DNA from: G965220075 sp965220075
GTDB taxonomy: Bacteria > Chloroflexota > UBA11872
DNA: 64,000 bases
NCBI GenBank assembly: GCA_965220075.1
Contig: OZ244806.1
Coordinates: 1,054,001-1,118,000, forward strand
Direction: 5' to 3'
Part shown: one piece after another, positions 39,105 through 47,739 of the stretch
Layout of the letters: every line of letters starts with the position of its first letter
Position numbering within the stretch: the first letter of the stretch is position 1
The notes under the pieces: model-generated
The model's database searches: none
What the model saw: the letters and a program-made list of their open reading frames with translations, nothing else
What the model was told of the DNA's origin: nothing
Position numbers and translations under genes: made by a program

Positions 39105-42032
39105 ATGGCTGAGAAATCCATCGTCGTCCGCGGCGCGCGCGAGCACAACCTCAAGAACATCGATCTCGAGATCCCGCGCGACAGGTTCGTAGTTATCTCC
39201 GGCATCTCGGGCTCAGGCAAGTCCAGCCTGGCTTTCGACACGCTCTACGCGGAGGGTCAGCGACGCTACGTCGAGTCGCTTTCCGCCTACGCCCGTCAGT
39301 TCCTGGGCCAACTCGAAAAGCCGGACGTAGACCAGATCGAAGGCCTCTCGCCCGCCATCTCCATCGACCAGAAGGCCGCCTCGCACAACCCGCGCTCCAC
39401 CGTCGGCACCGTCACCGAGATATACGACTATCTCAGGCTGTTATACGCGCGCGTGGGCAAGCCGCACTGCCCCGAGTGCGCGCGGCCGCTCGCCAAGCAG
39501 ACCATTCAAGAGATGGTGGACGGCGTGCTGGGCTGGGACGAGGGCACGCGCTTCATGGTCCTGGCGCCCGTGGTGGTGCACCGCAAAGGCGAGCACAAAG
39601 GCGTGCTGGAGGATGCCCGGCAAGCCGGTTTCGCGCGCGTGCGTGTTGATGGGGCCGTCCACGCCGTGGACGAGGTTCCCGAGCTGGACCGCAAGCTCTG
39701 GCACGACATCGACATCGTCGTGGACCGCCTGGTCGTCCGTCCCACCATTGCCACGCGCCTGGCCGACTCGCTTGAAACCGCGCTCAAGCTCGCCGGGGGC
39801 GTGGTCAAGCTTCAAGTGGTCGAGGGCAAGGAGCACACCCTCAGCGAGACTCTGGCCTGTCCGCTCGGCCACGGGAGCTACCCCGATCTGGAGCCGCGCT
39901 CCTTCTCGTTCAACACGCCGCACGGTGCTTGCCCGGAGTGCGACGGGCTGGGCGCGAAGCTGGAGCTGGACGCCGGCCTGATAATCCCCGACAGAGCGCG
40001 TTCGATTTCCGAGGGCGCAATCGTGCCCTGGGCGCGCATGCACGCGCGCGGACCCTCCATGCGGCGTTCCGTGCTCCAGGCCCTCGCGAAGCAATACCGA
40101 TTCAGCCTCGATACGCCCGTCGACCAGCTCAAGCCGGACGCGGTGGACGTTCTGCTGTACGGGACGCGTGGCGTCGCCGTTGCCGTGGAGTACGGCCGCG
40201 AGTCGGGCCGGCGCCGTACCTACTCTTTCGAGTTCGAGGGGGTCATTCCCAATCTGCGCCGGCGCTACGAGCAGACCGACTCCGAGTACGTGCGCAGTGA
40301 GATCGAGCGCTACATGAGCCGGCGCGCGTGTCCCGTGTGCGAGGGTGCGCGCCTGCGGCCCGAGAGCCTGGCGGTGACGGTGGGCAAGCGTCCGGTCCAC
40401 CGCGTAGTCGGCATGACCGTGCAGGCCGCGGCGGGGTTCTTCCGGGGCCTCAAGCTGAACAAGCGCGACACTGCCATTGCCGCGCAAGTGCTGAAGGAGA
40501 TCAAGGCCCGGCTCGGCTTCCTCGAAGCGGTCGGGCTCGAGTACCTGACTCTCGACCGCGCCGCCGAGACGCTGTCGGGCGGCGAGGCGCAGCGTATCCG
40601 TCTGGCCACCCAGATAGGGTCCAGCCTGGTAGGCGTGCTCTACATCCTGGACGAGCCGAGCATCGGGTTGCACCAGCGCGATCAGGGCCGCCTCATCGGC
40701 ACCCTCAAGGGGCTGCGCGACCTGGGCAACACCGTGCTGGTGGTCGAGCATGACGAGCAGACCATCCGCGCGGCCGATTGGATCATCGACGTCGGGCCGG
40801 GCGCCGGCGAGCATGGCGGCGAGGTCGTGGTGACCGGTCCGCTGGAGCGCGTGGAGGCCAGCAAGAAGTCGATAACGGGCGCATTTCTCGCCGGGCGTGA
40901 GCGCGTCGAGACTCCGGGGGCGCGGCGCCACGGGAACGGCGCGCGACTGGTGGTCGATGGCGCGTGCGCCAACAACCTCAAGGACATCACCGTCGAGTTT
41001 CCCCTGGGCGCCTTCATCTGCGTCACCGGGGTCTCGGGCTCGGGTAAGAGCACTCTCGTAAGCGACGTGCTCTACCGGGCGCTGGCGCAGCACATCTGGG
41101 GCAGCCGCGAGCCGCCCGGCGCGCACCAGCGCATCCGCGGCCTCGAGCACCTGGACAAGGTCGTCGACGTCGATCAATCACCCATAGGCCGCACCCCTCG
41201 CTCCAATCCCGCCACCTACACCGGCGCATTCACGCCTATTCGGGAGCTCTTCGCGGCGGTCCCGGAGGCGCGGGCGCGTGGATACAAGCCGGGACGGTTC
41301 TCGTTCAATGTCAAAGGCGGTCGCTGCGAAGCCTGTGAGGGTCAGGGTCTCTTGCGGATCGAGATGCAGTTCCTGCCTGACGTGTTCGTCACCTGCGACG
41401 TCTGCCAAGGCGCCCGCTACAACCGTGAGGCTCTAGAGATTCAATACAAGGGCAAGACCATTGCCGACGTGCTCGCCATGACCGTCGAGGAGGCCACCGA
41501 GTTCTTCGCCAACGTCCCCACGATCGCTCGCAAGCTGGGCACGATGGTCGAGGTGGGACTCGGCTACATCCGCGTGGGCCAGCCAGCCACCACGCTGTCC
41601 GGCGGTGAGGCGCAGCGCGTCAAGCTGGCCACTGAGCTTTCCAAGCGCGCCACCGGGCGCACTCTCTACATCCTCGACGAGCCCACTACCGGCCTGCACT
41701 TCGCCGACACGCGCCGGCTGATCGACGTGCTGCAGCGGCTGGTCGACACCGGCAACACCGTGATCGTCATCGAGCACAACATGGACGTGATCAAAAGCGC
41801 CGATTGGATCATCGACCTGGGTCCCGAGGGCGGCGACGGCGGCGGCGAAGTTGTGGCGCTGGGCACGCCCGAGCAGATCGCCGCCCACGCCACCAGCTAC
41901 ACGGGCGCCTATATCGCCCCGGTGCTGGAAGGCGGCGCCCCGGCGGCGCCGATCGATGGCCGCTCGAACGGCCGTACCGCGGCGCGGCGCTCTCCCAGAC
42001 GTGTGCGCGCGCCCGCTTCGGCGGCCACCTGA
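39105..42032 (+). CDS. uvrA: UvrABC system protein A
   Basis: Damage-recognition ATPase of nucleotide excision repair, 975 residues, acting with UvrB. Both ABC halves are present: Walker A GISGSGKSS and GVSGSGKST, signatures TLSGGEAQRIRL and TLSGGEAQRVKL, Walker B YILDEPSIGLH and YILDEPTTGLH. Zinc sites include CPECARPL, GACPECDGLG, RRACPVCEGARL and the C-terminal CEACEGQG with CDVCQGARYN. One CxxC has become CPLGH, so His may replace Cys as ligand, as in some other phyla. ATG 39105 is the family start; the frame upstream overlaps the divergent COG4091-like gene. I saw no LexA-type operator in the 72-bp gap. Confidence 0.98.
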   Translation: MAEKSIVVRGAREHNLKNIDLEIPRDRFVVISGISGSGKSSLAFDTLYAEGQRRYVESLSAYARQFLGQLEKPDVDQIEGLSPAISIDQKAASHNPRSTVGTVTEIYDYLRLLYARVGKPHCPECARPLAKQTIQEMVDGVLGWDEGTRFMVLAPVVVHRKGEHKGVLEDARQAGFARVRVDGAVHAVDEVPELDRKLWHDIDIVVDRLVVRPTIATRLADSLETALKLAGGVVKLQVVEGKEHTLSETLACPLGHGSYPDLEPRSFSFNTPHGACPECDGLGAKLELDAGLIIPDRARSISEGAIVPWARMHARGPSMRRSVLQALAKQYRFSLDTPVDQLKPDAVDVLLYGTRGVAVAVEYGRESGRRRTYSFEFEGVIPNLRRRYEQTDSEYVRSEIERYMSRRACPVCEGARLRPESLAVTVGKRPVHRVVGMTVQAAAGFFRGLKLNKRDTAIAAQVLKEIKARLGFLEAVGLEYLTLDRAAETLSGGEAQRIRLATQIGSSLVGVLYILDEPSIGLHQRDQGRLIGTLKGLRDLGNTVLVVEHDEQTIRAADWIIDVGPGAGEHGGEVVVTGPLERVEASKKSITGAFLAGRERVETPGARRHGNGARLVVDGACANNLKDITVEFPLGAFICVTGVSGSGKSTLVSDVLYRALAQHIWGSREPPGAHQRIRGLEHLDKVVDVDQSPIGRTPRSNPATYTGAFTPIRELFAAVPEARARGYKPGRFSFNVKGGRCEACEGQGLLRIEMQFLPDVFVTCDVCQGARYNREALEIQYKGKTIADVLAMTVEEATEFFANVPTIARKLGTMVEVGLGYIRVGQPATTLSGGEAQRVKLATELSKRATGRTLYILDEPTTGLHFADTRRLIDVLQRLVDTGNTVIVIEHNMDVIKSADWIIDLGPEGGDGGGEVVALGTPEQIAAHATSYTGAYIAPVLEGGAPAAPIDGRSNGRTAARRSPRRVRAPASAAT

Positions 42033-42063
42033 GCGAGCGCCCGCCGGCAGTTCTCGCTGCCGC

Positions 42064-42579
42064 TCAGCCCGGGCGAGGCCCGTGTCCCAGCTGCTCCCAG
42101 CCGCTGAGCAGGCGCTCTTTGGTTTGTTGCAGCGTCTCGGGCAAAACCTTCGTGTCGCCCACCACCGGCATGAAGTTCGTATCGCCCGCCCAACGCGGCA
42201 CTACGTGAAAGTGCAGGTGCGCCGGAATGCCGGCCCCCGCCGCGTCGCCGATGTTCATCCCGATATTGAATCCGTCGGGCGCCAGCACGGCCTCCAGCGC
42301 CGCCCGCGATTCAGTCAGCAGCGCCATCAGCTCGTTCGCTTCCCCGCCGCGCAGCTCGGTCAGATCGGCCACGTGACGATAGGGCAAGATCATCAGATGC
42401 CCGTTGTTATAGGGATAGAGATTTAGGGTGACGTATGCCAGCTCGCCAGCCCGCACTATCAGGCCGGGCGCTTTTCGAGCCTGCTCGCGCGTCAGGCAAA
42501 ACGGGCAAGATCCGTCCGACTGATCGTCGCCCGTGACGTAACGCATCCGCCAGGGACTCCAAAGCCGTTGTGACACCAT
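42064..42579 (-). CDS. HIT family hydrolase (COG0537)
   Basis: A 171-residue histidine-triad protein that would hydrolyse dinucleotide or nucleotide conjugates. The N-terminus has CPFC (first half of a zinc site), then VTLNLYPYNNGHLMILPYRHVADL, and the active-site triad HLHFHVVPR with the nucleophilic His in the middle. The ending GDTNFMPVVGDTKVLPETL is shared by bacterial HIT proteins of the AP4A-hydrolase-like branch. I start at ATG 42579, the beginning of the family sequence MVSQRLWSPWRMRYV. Its start overlaps the divergent start of rsmG by ten bases; it is convergent with uvrA, 31 bp apart. Confidence 0.93.
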   Translation of the reverse strand: MVSQRLWSPWRMRYVTGDDQSDGSCPFCLTREQARKAPGLIVRAGELAYVTLNLYPYNNGHLMILPYRHVADLTELRGGEANELMALLTESRAALEAVLAPDGFNIGMNIGDAAGAGIPAHLHFHVVPRWAGDTNFMPVVGDTKVLPETLQQTKERLLSGWEQLGHGPRPG

Positions 42580-43307
42580 TGGACGCCCCACCGCACGAGC
42601 TGGCGGCCGCCGCATTCGGAGTCGATCTTACCCGCCGCGCAAAAGCCGAGCTGGCGGCGTACCGCGGTCTTCTGGAGCGCCGCGCCGCGCCCGAAGGCCT
42701 GATGTCGGCGCGCGCCGTCGACCGCCTGGAGGAGCACCTGGTCGATTCGCTCTCGGTCTGCTCCGCATTGCCGGCGGGCGACTCGCCCGCGACCTGCCTT
42801 GACGTCGGCTCGGGGGCCGGTCTTCCCGGGGTCGTGGTGGCGATTGCGCGGCCGGATATCAGCCTCACGCTGCTCGAGCCGGCCGCGCGCCGCTCGCGAT
42901 TCCTGTCGAGCGTAGCCGCCCTGCTGCCGGATCGGCGGCTCACCGTAGTCACGGCGCGCGCCGAGCTGGCCGCCCGCGGCCCGCTGAGGGAGTCATTCGA
43001 CTACGCCGTCGCCCGCGCCGTGGCGCCGATGGACGCCCTGGCTGAGCTGGCGCTGCCGTTTGTCCGGGTCGGCGGTCGATTTCTGGCCATGAAAACCGCC
43101 GCCGCGCGCGGCGAGATCGAGCAGGCGGCCTACGCCGTGGAGGCTTGCGGGGGCGCACCGGTCGTCTTGCGGGAAGTCGCCTGGGAGGGCCTGCGCATGC
43201 CGCGGCTGCTCGTCGTGGTGGAGAAGGCGCAGCCCACGCGGGACCATCTGCCGCGCCGTGACGGCCTGCCGCAGCGCCGGCCGCTAAGCCGTCCGTCATC
43301 CATCTGA
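42570..43307 (+). CDS. rsmG: 16S rRNA (guanine-N7)-methyltransferase G
   Basis: Methylates G527 of 16S rRNA using S-adenosylmethionine. The 245-residue length is normal. Signatures are ERRAAPEGLMSARAVDRLEEHLVDSL, the SAM-binding LDVGSGAGLPGVVVAI, LLEPAARRSRFL, and the rRNA-binding FDYAVARAVAPMDALAELALPFVRVGG with FLAMKT. The C-terminus is basic. The annotated GTG (42570) overlaps the divergent HIT start; TTG 42579 is an alternative three codons in. No ribosome binding site is visible, so translation may be leaderless. Confidence 0.93.
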   Translation: MTPLDAPPHELAAAAFGVDLTRRAKAELAAYRGLLERRAAPEGLMSARAVDRLEEHLVDSLSVCSALPAGDSPATCLDVGSGAGLPGVVVAIARPDISLTLLEPAARRSRFLSSVAALLPDRRLTVVTARAELAARGPLRESFDYAVARAVAPMDALAELALPFVRVGGRFLAMKTAAARGEIEQAAYAVEACGGAPVVLREVAWEGLRMPRLLVVVEKAQPTRDHLPRRDGLPQRRPLSRPSSI

Positions 43308-43405
43308 GGCTTCAGTCAGCCATTGCGCCCGCGCCAGGGCCGCGGCGCCGGCAACTGATCGGCGCCGGGCCGGGAGGCTCGCGGTACTGTTACCATCGCC
43401 GCCCG

Positions 43406-44602
43406 ATGAGCCTTGGCGCCTACTACAGCCCTGTCGCGCGGGCTGTGGCCGACAATCCGATCCGCCCGAGCTGGACAATGCAGCGGCCGGGCGTGCTGAG
43501 CCTTGCCTACGGGTTTCCCGACGGCGACAGCTTCCCCTACGGCGAGGTCGGCGAGGCGGCTTTGCGCCTCATGCAGCGCCAGGCCGGCGACGCTCTCCAG
43601 TACGGACCCGTGGCCGGGCCCGAGCCCCTGCGGGACTTCGTGGCCGACTGGCTCAGCCGGACAGAAGGTCTTGATGTAGGGGCGGACAACATCATCATCA
43701 CCAGCGGCGCCTCGCAGGCCATCGTCCTGGCGGCGCAGCTGCTGGTGCCTCCGGGCGGCGTCGTCATCGCCGAGTCGCCCACCTTCATCGGCGCGTTGTG
43801 GTTCCTGCGCGGACTTGGCGTTGACGTTGTGGGCGTGCCGATGGATTCCGAAGGCATCGACCTGGACGCGCTGCGCGCTGCCGTCATCCGGCTGCGTGAC
43901 GCCGGCCGCGACGTATCGCTGGTCTATACGATGCCGACGGTTCACAATCCGGCCGGAATCGACGCCTCGCCGACGCGCCGCCGCGGCCTCGCCGGCCTGG
44001 CCGACGAGTTCGATCTCGTCTTGCTCGAAGACGATGCCTACGGCGACCTGATCTTCGATGGCGAACGCCCCCTGAGCCTCTATCAGACGGCCGGCGCGGA
44101 GCGCGTAGTCAAGCTGGGCACGTTCTCCAAGCTGGTGGCCGGCGGCATGCGCTTGGGCTGGGCCGTGGCCGCGCCCGGCGACATCGAGCGCATGAGCGCG
44201 CTCAAGGCCGACAACGCCACCAGCCCGTTCGCCGCCTGGGTGACGACCGAGTACCTGCAAACCGGCGCCCTGGACGAACGAGTACCAATGCTTCGACAGC
44301 TTTATCGACGGCGGCGTGACGTAATGCTGGCCGGGCTAGAGCCGCTTTCCGCGCTCGGCTGCACGTGGAGCGATCCATCGGGCGGATTTTTCGTGTGGCT
44401 TCGCCTGCCGGATGGCGCCGACAGCGAAGAGCTGCGATCGGTTGCCGAGGATCACGGCGTAACCTATCTGGCCGGACACAACTGCTACGCGGATAGCGCC
44501 GACCGCCGGCACATCCGACTGGCTTACAGCTACTTGCCTGAGGACCAGATTGCGACGGGCGTCCAGCGGCTTGTGGCGGCCCTTCAGTCGGCGCTCGGCT
44601 GA
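43406..44602 (+). CDS. PLP-dependent aminotransferase, fold type I (2-aminoadipate type)
   Basis: A 398-residue aminotransferase of the class-I/II group that includes 2-aminoadipate and LysN-like enzymes. The N-terminal VLSLAYGFPDGDSFPY is characteristic. PLP-binding residues seen are NPAG (Asn171), EDDAYGDLIF (Asp209/210) and the Schiff-base Lys242 in GTFSKLVAGGMRLGW with Arg249 downstream. The C-terminal RLAYSYLPEDQI holds the carboxylate-binding Arg. Substrates likely include branched-chain or aromatic amino acids, which cannot be narrowed from sequence. It starts 98 bp after rsmG and converges with fabH. Confidence 0.92.
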   Translation: MSLGAYYSPVARAVADNPIRPSWTMQRPGVLSLAYGFPDGDSFPYGEVGEAALRLMQRQAGDALQYGPVAGPEPLRDFVADWLSRTEGLDVGADNIIITSGASQAIVLAAQLLVPPGGVVIAESPTFIGALWFLRGLGVDVVGVPMDSEGIDLDALRAAVIRLRDAGRDVSLVYTMPTVHNPAGIDASPTRRRGLAGLADEFDLVLLEDDAYGDLIFDGERPLSLYQTAGAERVVKLGTFSKLVAGGMRLGWAVAAPGDIERMSALKADNATSPFAAWVTTEYLQTGALDERVPMLRQLYRRRRDVMLAGLEPLSALGCTWSDPSGGFFVWLRLPDGADSEELRSVAEDHGVTYLAGHNCYADSADRRHIRLAYSYLPEDQIATGVQRLVAALQSALG

Positions 44603-44626
44603 CGCCGAGGGCGGGCCGGAGCCGAT

Positions 44627-45640
44627 CTAACCGCCGTCGGCCGCGGCCCCCACGGCTTGCTTTCTTGCCGCCGCCTGCGGCACTGGCGCCGTCCATTGCA
44701 TCGCCGCGGCCGCCCACGACAGACCGGCCCCAAACCCCACCAGGACGATGCGGTCTCCCTGGGCGATGCGCCCCTCGTCCAGCGCCTCGCAGAGCGCGAT
44801 TGGGATCGACCCGGCCGAGGTGTTGCCGTAGCGATCGGCGTTGACGAACACGCGCTCCCGGGGCAGCCCCAGAGCCGCGGCTGCCGACTCAATGATCCGA
44901 ACGTTCGCCTGATGCGGTATGAACAGGTCGATGTCGGCGGGACGCAGCCCGGCGGCGCCCATGACCTCGATGGCGGCCCGAGCCGTGGCGCGCACCGCGA
45001 ACTTGAACACTTCGCGTCCATTCATCCTGAGGTAGTGCAATCCCTGCTCGAGCGTGCGCTCGCTTGCCGGAGTCCCGCTGCCGCCCGCGGGAACGTACAG
45101 CAGCTCGGCGCCGCCGCCGTCCGATCCGAGTAAGGTGCTGAGCATGCCGCCCGGTTCTTCGGCCGCCTGCACGACTACCGCCCCGGCGCCGTCGCCAAAC
45201 AGCACGCAGGTAGACCTATCCGTCCAGTCGACGATGCGCGACAGTGTGTCCGACCCGATCAGCAGCACCGTGCGGTGCCGGCCCCCTGCCACTAGGGAAC
45301 GGGCCAGTTCCATGCCGTAGACGAAACCGGCACAGGCCGCGTTCAAGTCGAAGGCGCCCGCGCGCCGCGCGCCGATGGCGTGCTGGACCAGGCTCGCCGT
45401 GGCGGGAACTGAGAAATGGGGTGTGAGCGTCGCCACGATGACCAGGTCCACGTCCGCGCCTCGGATGCCGGCCGACGCTAGGGCTTTCTCGGCCGCGCTC
45501 AGCGCCAGCGTGAAGGTGGATTCCCCGTCCCCGGCAATCCGACGCTCGCGGATGCCGGTCCGCTCCACGATCCATGCGTCCGAGGTATCGACCAGCGATT
45601 CCAGATCCGCGTTAGTGCGCACGCACGCGGGGACGGCCAT
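44627..45640 (-). CDS. fabH: beta-ketoacyl-ACP synthase III (KAS III); N-terminus apparently frameshifted
   Basis: Condenses acetyl-CoA with malonyl-ACP to begin fatty-acid chains. The triad is present: Cys in AACAGFVYGM, His in IPHQANVRII and Asn in YGNTSAGSI. From ATG 45640 the protein is 337 residues, but it begins at MAVPACVRTNADLE, so the first beta strand and its GxG motif are missing. The lost part (AATIVGWG) is encoded just upstream in another frame (45641-45747); one extra G in the GGGG run at 45641-45644 would restore a canonical KAS III start. This may be a real indel, a sequencing error or a programmed -1 shift. It is divergent from fabF and convergent with the aminotransferase. 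Confidence 0.92.
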   Translation of the reverse strand: MAVPACVRTNADLESLVDTSDAWIVERTGIRERRIAGDGESTFTLALSAAEKALASAGIRGADVDLVIVATLTPHFSVPATASLVQHAIGARRAGAFDLNAACAGFVYGMELARSLVAGGRHRTVLLIGSDTLSRIVDWTDRSTCVLFGDGAGAVVVQAAEEPGGMLSTLLGSDGGGAELLYVPAGGSGTPASERTLEQGLHYLRMNGREVFKFAVRATARAAIEVMGAAGLRPADIDLFIPHQANVRIIESAAAALGLPRERVFVNADRYGNTSAGSIPIALCEALDEGRIAQGDRIVLVGFGAGLSWAAAAMQWTAPVPQAAARKQAVGAAADGG

Positions 45641-45973
45641 CCCCAGCCGACGATAGTCGCCGCGCCGCGTGCGCGCGTCTCTGGCTCGTTGTTGGTGTGC
45701 AGCGTTGCGCCCTCTCGGCGTCTGCGCAACGCCGTGCCGCCAAGCATAGCGAGCGTCCGTTATACCGGCGAGCGCTCCACCATCGCCGCGTCCGCGTTTG
45801 CCGGGCGCAAGGCGCGTTGAAGCGTCATTCCGACGACGTCCGGCTTCCGCGACGTCGATCGATAGAAACTTTTGCGCCCGCGCCGACTATCCGGGCGGTT
45901 AGAGCCTCACTGATATACTCGACTTAGCGTTGCTGCAGATGCGCAGCCGCCCCAGCGCGCATATCGAGCCCAC
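45641..45973. other. 333-bp divergent region between fabH and fabF
   Basis: The fabH-proximal 107 bases (45641-45747, minus strand) are open in a frame that carries the missing N-terminal residues of KAS III, so they are probably fabH coding sequence displaced by a one-base shift. The rest has no gene. The fabF-proximal end holds an extended -10 promoter candidate (45911-45919). I see no clear operator palindrome. Confidence 0.6.
45911..45919 (+). promoter_or_regulatory. extended -10 promoter candidate for fabF-accB-bioY-acpP
   Basis: TGATATACT contains TG one base before TATACT, a good extended -10. It lies 54 bases before the TTG start of fabF. The -35 position is GC-rich and unlike TTGACA, as extended -10 promoters allow. 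Confidence 0.5.
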
Positions 45974-47206
45974 TTGGCAGACCGTGTAGTTGTTACCGGC
46001 GTGGGCGCTGTCACGCCACTGGCCCGCACCGCTGAGGACACCTGGCGGGCCACGCTCGAAGGGCAGAACGGCGTATCACCCATAGTCGCCTTCGATGTCC
46101 GTGACTTCCCCGTCAAATTCGCCGCCCAAGTCCTCGATTGGGACGCCGCCGCGGAGATAGGTAAGCGGAACGCTCGCCGCACGGATCGCTTCAGCCAGTT
46201 TGCTCTCAAGGCCACGCGCGACGCGATCGAAGACTCCGGCCTCGATATCACGGAGGAAAACCGGCGCGATATCGGCGTCTATATCGGCAGCGGAATCGGC
46301 GGTTTGGTCTGGCTGCAAAGTCAATTCGAGGTTCTGCACGAGCGCGGACCCAGGCGGATAAGCCCGTTTACGATTCCGGCGGTGATCTCCAACATGGCCG
46401 CCGGCGTAGTCTCGATCGAGCACGGCTTCGAAGGCCCCAACATGTCCATCGTGACCGCCTGCGCGAGCGGCGCGCACTCGGTGGGCGAGGCGGCCGAAGT
46501 GATCAAGCGCGGCGACGCGGACATAATGATCGCGGGCGGCGCCGAGGCCGCCATCACCCCGCTTGGCCTGGCGGGGTTCTGTGCGGGCCGCGCCCTCTCG
46601 ACTCGCAACGACGAGCCCGAGCTGGCTTCGCGTCCCTTCGACCGCGAGCGTGACGGATTCGTATCAGGCGAGGGCGCCGGAATTCTCGTGCTCGAGAGCT
46701 ACGAGCACGCGTCCGCCCGTGGGGCCGGCATAAGAGCGGAGATCGTGGGTTACGGGATGTCGAGTGACGGATTCCACATGACCCAGCCCCCCGAAAGCGG
46801 ATACGGCGCACTCCGCTCCATGCAGCGCGCGCTCGATGGCGCCAGACTGGCGCCCGAGTCCATCGGCTACATCAACGCGCACGGCACCTCCACCAAACTG
46901 GGCGACCTGGCCGAGAGCAACGCTGTCAAGACTATGTTCAACGGCAACGGCGCCGTGCCCATGAGCTCTACCAAGTCGATGATGGGTCATCTGATAGGAG
47001 CGGCCGGAGCGGTTGAGCTCGTGCTGTGCATCCTGGCCCTGCGCGACGGCGCCCTCCCGCCCACAATCAACTACGAGAATCCCGATCCGGCCTGCGATCT
47101 CGACTACGTGCCGAACGAAGCGCGGCCCGCCAACATCGACTATGCGATGTCCAACAGCTTTGGATTCGGCGGGCACAACGCATCGTTGATCGTGGGCCGT
47201 GTTTGA
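45974..47206 (+). CDS. fabF: beta-ketoacyl-ACP synthase II (KAS II)
   Basis: Elongates acyl-ACP chains by condensation with malonyl-ACP. The 410-residue protein matches E. coli FabF closely in key positions: nucleophile Cys163 in TACASGAHS, His about 302 in NAHGTSTKLGD and His about 339 in GHLIGAAGA. The ending NSFGFGGHNASLIV is diagnostic. The start is TTG 45974, where VVVTGVGAVTPL begins; no other start fits. It leads an operon with accB, bioY and acpP; accB overlaps its stop codon. No fabD or fabG is next to it, unlike many fab clusters. Confidence 0.96.
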   Translation: MADRVVVTGVGAVTPLARTAEDTWRATLEGQNGVSPIVAFDVRDFPVKFAAQVLDWDAAAEIGKRNARRTDRFSQFALKATRDAIEDSGLDITEENRRDIGVYIGSGIGGLVWLQSQFEVLHERGPRRISPFTIPAVISNMAAGVVSIEHGFEGPNMSIVTACASGAHSVGEAAEVIKRGDADIMIAGGAEAAITPLGLAGFCAGRALSTRNDEPELASRPFDRERDGFVSGEGAGILVLESYEHASARGAGIRAEIVGYGMSSDGFHMTQPPESGYGALRSMQRALDGARLAPESIGYINAHGTSTKLGDLAESNAVKTMFNGNGAVPMSSTKSMMGHLIGAAGAVELVLCILALRDGALPPTINYENPDPACDLDYVPNEARPANIDYAMSNSFGFGGHNASLIVGRV

Positions 47207-47720
47207 GTGGGCGTGCGTGCAGGCGCCGAGGCCGCTTCTTGGCACGCATACGTCCGTCTCGCACCGGCTGATGGGCCCGACGCGGCGCGTGAGCGGGATG
47301 CTGGCCGTCATGCGGCGACTGGGCCTCGCCGAGTTGGACGTTCGGGTCGGGCCTGAGCGGGTCGCCTTGCGGCGCCCGAGTCCGGTCGCCGGCCGACCGC
47401 AGGACGTCCGCCCGCAAGCCGTCGCCGCGCGGGCGCCGACGGCTGAGGTGGCCGGCCACCCCGTGCCAAGTCCCCTTGCCGGCACCTTCTACGCCACGCC
47501 GCGCCCGGGCGCCGAACCGTTCGTACGCGTTGGCGACTCTGTGCGCCAGGGCGTCGTGATCGGCATGGTCGAGGCTATGAAGGTGTTCAACGAAGTGACG
47601 GCCGACGCCGCCGGGCGCGTGATCCATGTCCTGGCGCGCAGCGGGGACACTGTGACCGCGGGACAACCGCTGGTTATCCTTGACGAGCGTGATCAGCCGC
47701 CCGGCGAAGTGGGGCTCTGA
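47199..47720 (+). CDS. accB: biotin carboxyl carrier protein of acetyl-CoA carboxylase
   Basis: Carries biotin between the carboxylase and transferase parts of acetyl-CoA carboxylase, which makes malonyl-CoA. The C-terminal biotinyl domain spans about residues 95-165 with the target Lys in VEAMKVFNEV; before it lie an Ala/Pro-rich linker and the N-terminal region ELDVRVGPERVALRRP typical of AccB. The coordinates use GTG 47199, which overlaps the fabF stop by eight bases; comparison with the family favours ATG 47271, giving 149 residues. The gene continues directly into bioY 19 bases later. Confidence 0.92.
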   Translation: MFEWACVQAPRPLLGTHTSVSHRLMGPTRRVSGMLAVMRRLGLAELDVRVGPERVALRRPSPVAGRPQDVRPQAVAARAPTAEVAGHPVPSPLAGTFYATPRPGAEPFVRVGDSVRQGVVIGMVEAMKVFNEVTADAAGRVIHVLARSGDTVTAGQPLVILDERDQPPGEVGL

Positions 47721-47739
47721 TTAACACGAGGAGCAGCCT

